Of a stretch of 16,676 nucleotides of DNA, positions 13,255 to 16,676 are shown one piece after another (the first letter of the stretch is position 1; every line of letters starts with the position of its first letter). The translations under genes and the position numbers were made by a program. The stretch spans positions 1-16,676 of the forward strand of contig WQZL01000034.1 in NCBI GenBank assembly GCA_009780755.1. Direction: 5' to 3'. The stretch comes from Promicromonosporaceae bacterium. Lineage in GTDB: Bacteria > Actinomycetota > Actinomycetes > Actinomycetales > Cellulomonadaceae. Below the pieces are notes generated by a model, which had not been told where the DNA came from, ran no database searches, and was given only the letters and a program-made list of their open reading frames with translations.

Positions 13255-16182
13255 GTGCGGGACAATTACCCGGTGACTTCGATTCGTGCCGCCCATGCGA
13301 CCCTTGTTGTTGAGTCCGAGGCTCCTGAGGGGGTGCGGCGCGTTGTCAAAAAGGTGGCGGGTGATTTTGAGCGGGTGACCGGGGTACGGCCTGCCATTGC
13401 CGACCTGATGACCGACGATCACGGCGCTCCGGTACTGGTCGCTACCCTCGGACAGTCACCGATCATCGACGCGTACATCGCAAACGGCTGCTACGACGCG
13501 CAGGCCATCGCGGGCAAGCGCGAGGTGTTCCAGATCGCCAGCCTCGGCGATGCGCTGCTCGTCGTCGGCTCCGACCTGCTCGGCACCATCTACGGGGCCT
13601 ACGCCCTGGCTGAACATTTAGGCGTATCCCCGCTGCATTACTGGGGCGATGTTGAACCCGAGCCGCGCCCGGAGGCCACGCTGGACGCCTCGCTGCTTCA
13701 GGTAAGCCGCGAGCCGTCCGTGCACTACCGCGGCTTCTTCATCAACGATGAATGGCCCAACTTTGGCACCTGGACCCACAAGACCTTCGGCGGGTTCACC
13801 GCCAAGATGTATGACCACGTCTTCGACCTGCTGCTACGCCTGCGCGGCAACTACCTGTGGCCAGCCATGTGGTCTTCCTCTTTCGCTGACGATGGCCCCG
13901 GTCGGGCCTCGGAGGAGCTGGCGACGCTGTATGGGATCACGGTCGGCGCCTCGCACCACGAACCGTGCCTGCGCGCCTCCGAGGAGTGGGGGCGCACCTT
14001 GGGTTCCGATTCCCCTTACGGCACGGAATGGGACTTCGCCGCTAACGCCGAGGGGTTGACTCGGTACTGGGCCGACGGTCTGGCCCGTTCGGGCGGGCAG
14101 GGCCGCATGGTGACCATCGGGATGCGCGGCGAACGAGATTCGGCCCTGCTCGGCGAACACTCCCCCATTGCCGACAATGTGGAACTGCTGAAGAAGATCA
14201 TCACCGTCCAGCGCGACCTGATTGCCGAGTATGACCCCGGCGCCGAGCAGATGCTCGCGCTATACAAGGAGGTCGAGGCATACTTCTCCGGCAATGATGA
14301 GGTGCCCGGCCTAAAGGATTGGGACGGGCTAAACGATGTGATTTTGATGCTGTGTGATGACAACTTTGGGTTCGTTCGCACGCTACCCACTCCCGAGCTG
14401 GCCGGACGCCGCTTCGGCTTGTACTACCACCTTGACTACCACGGTGGACCGATCAGTTACGAGTGGATGCCCTCGACGCCGCTGGCTAAAACGTGGGAGC
14501 AGCTATGTAAGGCGTATGAGTTTGGCGTCCGCGATGCGTGGGTAGTTAACGTCGGCGATCTGAAGTTCAACGAGGTCTCGCTGGCTCATTTCATGGCGAT
14601 GGCCTACGACATGGAGTCCTACGGTGCGGCCAGTCTCGGCGGGGCGACAACCTGGCTCCGTCAGTGGTGCGCGGTCACCTTCCCGGCCACCTGTGCCCAG
14701 ACGCAGGAGACCATCGTCGATGCGCTTGCTGGCCTGCTGCGTCTCAATGGTCGCCGCCGCCCGGAGGCGATCAACTCCGACATCTACCACCCAACACATC
14801 ACGGCGAAGTGGACCGCCTACTGGCCGAGGCCGATTGGGTAGAGGGGCTGGCCGAGACGGCGCTGATGGCAGCGGGCCAGACCTCGCCGCAGACCCGCGC
14901 GGCGGTGTGGTCGATGGTGTGGCTGCCCGTCAAGGCGAGCCTGAACCTGTTGCGAACGCACCTGTATGCGGCCAAGAACCGGCATTACGCGGCCCAGGGT
15001 AAGACCGTGGCAAACGCCTACGCCTCCCTGGTGAGCGACTGTATCGAGGCCGACCGGGCGCTGATGGCCGAGGTTGCGAGCTTCAGGGGCGGCAAATGGT
15101 GGGGTCATCACCTAGAAGAGCATATTGGTTTTACGCAGTGGAACGAGTTCGCGAACCGCTACCCCCTGCGCACGCTGGTAGAACCGGTAAACGAGGCGCG
15201 GCTCGTCGTCTCCCGCAAGGATGAGGCGCGCATCTACCACCGGGTTTACGGCCCGCCGATGACCGTGACGGTAGATGACTTCCAGGATGCCGGGGTGGAG
15301 CAGGTGGCCATTGAGGTGGCCAACGATGGCGACGCCCCGCTGGGCTATCGCATTGAGGCTGACGATCTGCCCGCCTGGCTGCGTGTGACGCCTATGGCCG
15401 GGATCATCAATGGGCAGACCGAGGTGGTGTTGCGCTGCGACCGCTCGCGCCTGCCCGCCGATGGTTCGATTGTGTCGGCGCGCTTGGCGATCCTGGGCGA
15501 CGATGGCGCCCAGGTGGAGGTTGCGATCTCGGCGAGCAGCCCGGAGACAGCCGACCTGCCGCCGATGACCTTCCTGCCGCGCCGAGGCGTGATCGCAATG
15601 AATGCGGATCAGGTGGCGGGCGTGAGCTGGACGCCCAAGGCGTCGTTCACGGTGTTGGCGGATCACGGGCGCACCGGCGTGGGCCTGACATTGCGCCCGG
15701 TGACGGCCGCTTTTGCCGAGGGTGAGCCTGCGCCGAGTGCAACCTACCGCTTCGCGCCACCGACGGTTGGCGAATGCACGGTCGAGGTGTGGACGACGCC
15801 GGTAAACCCGGTGGCGGCCCACTCCCCGCTGCGGCTGGTGCTGGAGTCTGGCTCAATGCCAACCGACGCACCACCACCTGGAACAATCAGCCTTGTCGAA
15901 GCGGCGACACCATCCGATAAGCAACGACAGATTCTCACCACGGTTCCCGCCGACTTTGTCGCATTCCATACCGACCTGCGATGGTGTCAGGGCGTGATGG
16001 ATAACATCCGCGTCACCAAGGTGACGATTCGCACATCCGAGGGTGTAAACGAGGTCACGATCAGCCCCCTAGAGCCGGGCCTGATCGTCGAGCGCATCCT
16101 CGTTTACCCAACCGGCAGCCCACCCCCACCCTCCTACCTCGGCCCCCCAACCTCGTACCACACCCCCGGCTACACCGGGTGA
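13255..16182 (+). CDS. Glycoside hydrolase family 115 protein (probable xylan alpha-1,2-glucuronidase)
   Basis: GH115 enzymes release glucuronic or 4-O-methylglucuronic acid side chains from xylan. This 975-residue protein has an N-terminal GH20b-like domain (about 10-150) and a barrel with RGFFINDEWP (159-168), LRGNYLWPAMW (196-206), ASHHEP (232-237), GMRGERD (289-295), LCDDNFGFVR (366-375), YYHLDYHGGPISYEW (390-404) and VNVGDLKFNE (431-440). These are followed by the C-terminal helical and beta-sandwich parts usual in the family. There is no signal peptide, so it probably acts in the cytosol on imported oligosaccharides. The start is GTG 13255. GTG 13273 is a serious alternative because GACAAT ends six bases before it. 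The tail is proline-rich (PTGSPPPPSYLGPP). It probably shares a transcript with gnd. Confidence 0.92.
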   Translation: MRDNYPVTSIRAAHATLVVESEAPEGVRRVVKKVAGDFERVTGVRPAIADLMTDDHGAPVLVATLGQSPIIDAYIANGCYDAQAIAGKREVFQIASLGDALLVVGSDLLGTIYGAYALAEHLGVSPLHYWGDVEPEPRPEATLDASLLQVSREPSVHYRGFFINDEWPNFGTWTHKTFGGFTAKMYDHVFDLLLRLRGNYLWPAMWSSSFADDGPGRASEELATLYGITVGASHHEPCLRASEEWGRTLGSDSPYGTEWDFAANAEGLTRYWADGLARSGGQGRMVTIGMRGERDSALLGEHSPIADNVELLKKIITVQRDLIAEYDPGAEQMLALYKEVEAYFSGNDEVPGLKDWDGLNDVILMLCDDNFGFVRTLPTPELAGRRFGLYYHLDYHGGPISYEWMPSTPLAKTWEQLCKAYEFGVRDAWVVNVGDLKFNEVSLAHFMAMAYDMESYGAASLGGATTWLRQWCAVTFPATCAQTQETIVDALAGLLRLNGRRRPEAINSDIYHPTHHGEVDRLLAEADWVEGLAETALMAAGQTSPQTRAAVWSMVWLPVKASLNLLRTHLYAAKNRHYAAQGKTVANAYASLVSDCIEADRALMAEVASFRGGKWWGHHLEEHIGFTQWNEFANRYPLRTLVEPVNEARLVVSRKDEARIYHRVYGPPMTVTVDDFQDAGVEQVAIEVANDGDAPLGYRIEADDLPAWLRVTPMAGIINGQTEVVLRCDRSRLPADGSIVSARLAILGDDGAQVEVAISASSPETADLPPMTFLPRRGVIAMNADQVAGVSWTPKASFTVLADHGRTGVGLTLRPVTAAFAEGEPAPSATYRFAPPTVGECTVEVWTTPVNPVAAHSPLRLVLESGSMPTDAPPPGTISLVEAATPSDKQRQILTTVPADFVAFHTDLRWCQGVMDNIRVTKVTIRTSEGVNEVTISPLEPGLIVERILVYPTGSPPPPSYLGPPTSYHTPGYTG

Positions 16183-16249
16183 CCTACCCGAGCGAGCGAC
16201 CGCCAAATCACCGCCCCGCCCACTTGAACCGGCCATAGCCAGCCCCCGC

Positions 16250-16354
16250 GTCATCCTGCGCGGAGCGACGAAGGAGCGAAGTCGCAGGACCTAGACCCAG
16301 ACAGTAACCATCTGAGCCTGGGTTCTGCGACTCGCTCCGCTCCCGCAGAATGAC
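16250..16354. repeat. REP-like double hairpin (105 bp)
   Basis: The element starts GTCATCCTGCG and ends CGCAGAATGAC, inverted copies matching at ten of eleven bases. Each half also folds by itself: TCCTGCG/CGCAGGA on the left (16253-16292) and TTCTGCG/CGCAGAA on the right (16323-16350), with CCCAG/CTGGG near the centre. This two-unit head-to-head form is typical of REP/BIME-like elements. It lies 67 bases after the GH115 stop and could end transcription or stabilise the message. No transposase is nearby. Confidence 0.75.
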
Positions 16355-16472
16355 GACTCCCCCGGTAGTTCCTAACTTTTGTCACCTGGCTTAGCTCCTT
16401 CTCGGACACTAATTTTGGACACCCGCTACCGCTGGTCGTACTCATGTCATCACTTCCGGTCTGATTCATACC
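16355..16472. other. Intergenic DNA with no gene recognised
   Basis: Together with 16183-16249 on the other side of the hairpin element, this stretch between the GH115 stop and the last gene shows no supported reading frame, RNA gene or promoter. The base composition shifts from GC-rich to A/T-rich towards 16480, where the accessory-looking gene begins. Confidence 0.6.
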
Positions 16473-16676
16473 TCAAAACCTCGGACTATAAATAATGATG
16501 TCAACGTTTGGAGCGTTATTGGTATACATTATGATCCACCAATACCCACCAAGATCATCTAAAACAAACTCACGCCTAATGAATATCTCCTCAGGAGCCG
16601 AAGCCACCCGCCCCTCCCAACCACTCTCAAGCAACATGGTGATGATTGGCTCAGCCAAACCCTCAGCCGACTCACC
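16473..16676 (-). CDS. Hypothetical protein, 5' truncated by the window edge
   Basis: The frame is open from the right edge to TGA at 16475-16473, giving the last 67 residues. The visible part reads GLAEPIITMLLESGW, then FIRREFVLDDLGGYW and a hydrophobic end DIIIYSPRF. No family is recognised. The acidic, aromatic-rich, A/T-rich character is like small accessory proteins such as immunity proteins, but that is only an impression. A TTG at 16658 could be a start, yet the frame continues to the edge, so truncation is more likely. The codon use differs clearly from the GH115 gene. Confidence 0.5.
   Translation of the reverse strand, partial: GESAEGLAEPIITMLLESGWEGRVASAPEEIFIRREFVLDDLGGYWWIIMYTNNAPNVDIIIYSPRF

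Noticed and set aside
16251..16469. 72-codon minus-strand frame across the REP-like element
   Set aside because: The frame exists only because the hairpin arms lack stops; the repeat explains the sequence better.
1..16676. CRISPR array, tRNA, rRNA, riboswitch or insertion sequence
   Set aside because: No regularly spaced repeats, cloverleaf-like segments, transposase genes or known riboswitch cores were seen; a covariance-model scan was not possible here.

Overview
The window is a GC-rich segment of an actinobacterial (Actinomycetota) chromosome. The evidence is the codon bias, a DUF5998-type gene (a family I know only from actinobacteria) in an operon with a phosphodiesterase and thymidine kinase, a second gyrase/topoisomerase IV-type A subunit without a clear GyrA box, and several starts that look leaderless. 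The genus cannot be told from the sequence. No rRNA, tRNA, CRISPR array, transposase or integrase was seen.

Layout. (1) 1-3949, housekeeping: the 3' part of a phosphotransferase-like gene (+) ends two bases from a convergent three-gene operon (-) of DUF5998 protein, alkaline-phosphatase-superfamily phosphodiesterase and thymidine kinase. A drug/metabolite (EamA) exporter is divergent from it. (2) 3961-6528: topoisomerase IV/gyrase-like subunit A, with Met in place of the quinolone-contacting Ser. (3) 6539-9386, accessory block with higher A/T: a GIY-YIG (T5orf172-type) nuclease gene starts ten bases after parC and converges on a two-gene unit, an unknown 220-aa protein followed by a helix-turn-helix/ImmA-IrrE zinc protease. 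A 14-bp palindrome matching the Gram-positive LexA (SOS) box lies just upstream of that unit's ribosome binding site, with two more short inverted repeats behind it. (4) 9505-11645 (-): a small protein with a possible PH-like fold, an AAA_14/DUF4143 ATPase whose promoter carries two 20-bp near-palindromic repeats, and a 96-aa protein with two CxxC pairs. (5) 11786-16182 (+): NADP-dependent 6-phosphogluconate dehydrogenase and a GH115 alpha-glucuronidase with no signal peptide, closely spaced and probably co-transcribed. (6) 16183-16676: a 105-bp REP-like double hairpin, then the 3' part of an A/T-rich unknown gene (-).

Functional reading. Regions 1, 2 and 5 are core nucleotide, topology and carbohydrate metabolism. 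Regions 3 and 4 look acquired. The most interesting item is the predicted DNA-damage-controlled HTH-ImmA protease unit beside a GIY-YIG nuclease. It resembles the logic of SOS-triggered ImmA proteases on mobile elements, but it sits here without recognisable mobility genes, so it could be a defence or stress module or the relic of an element.
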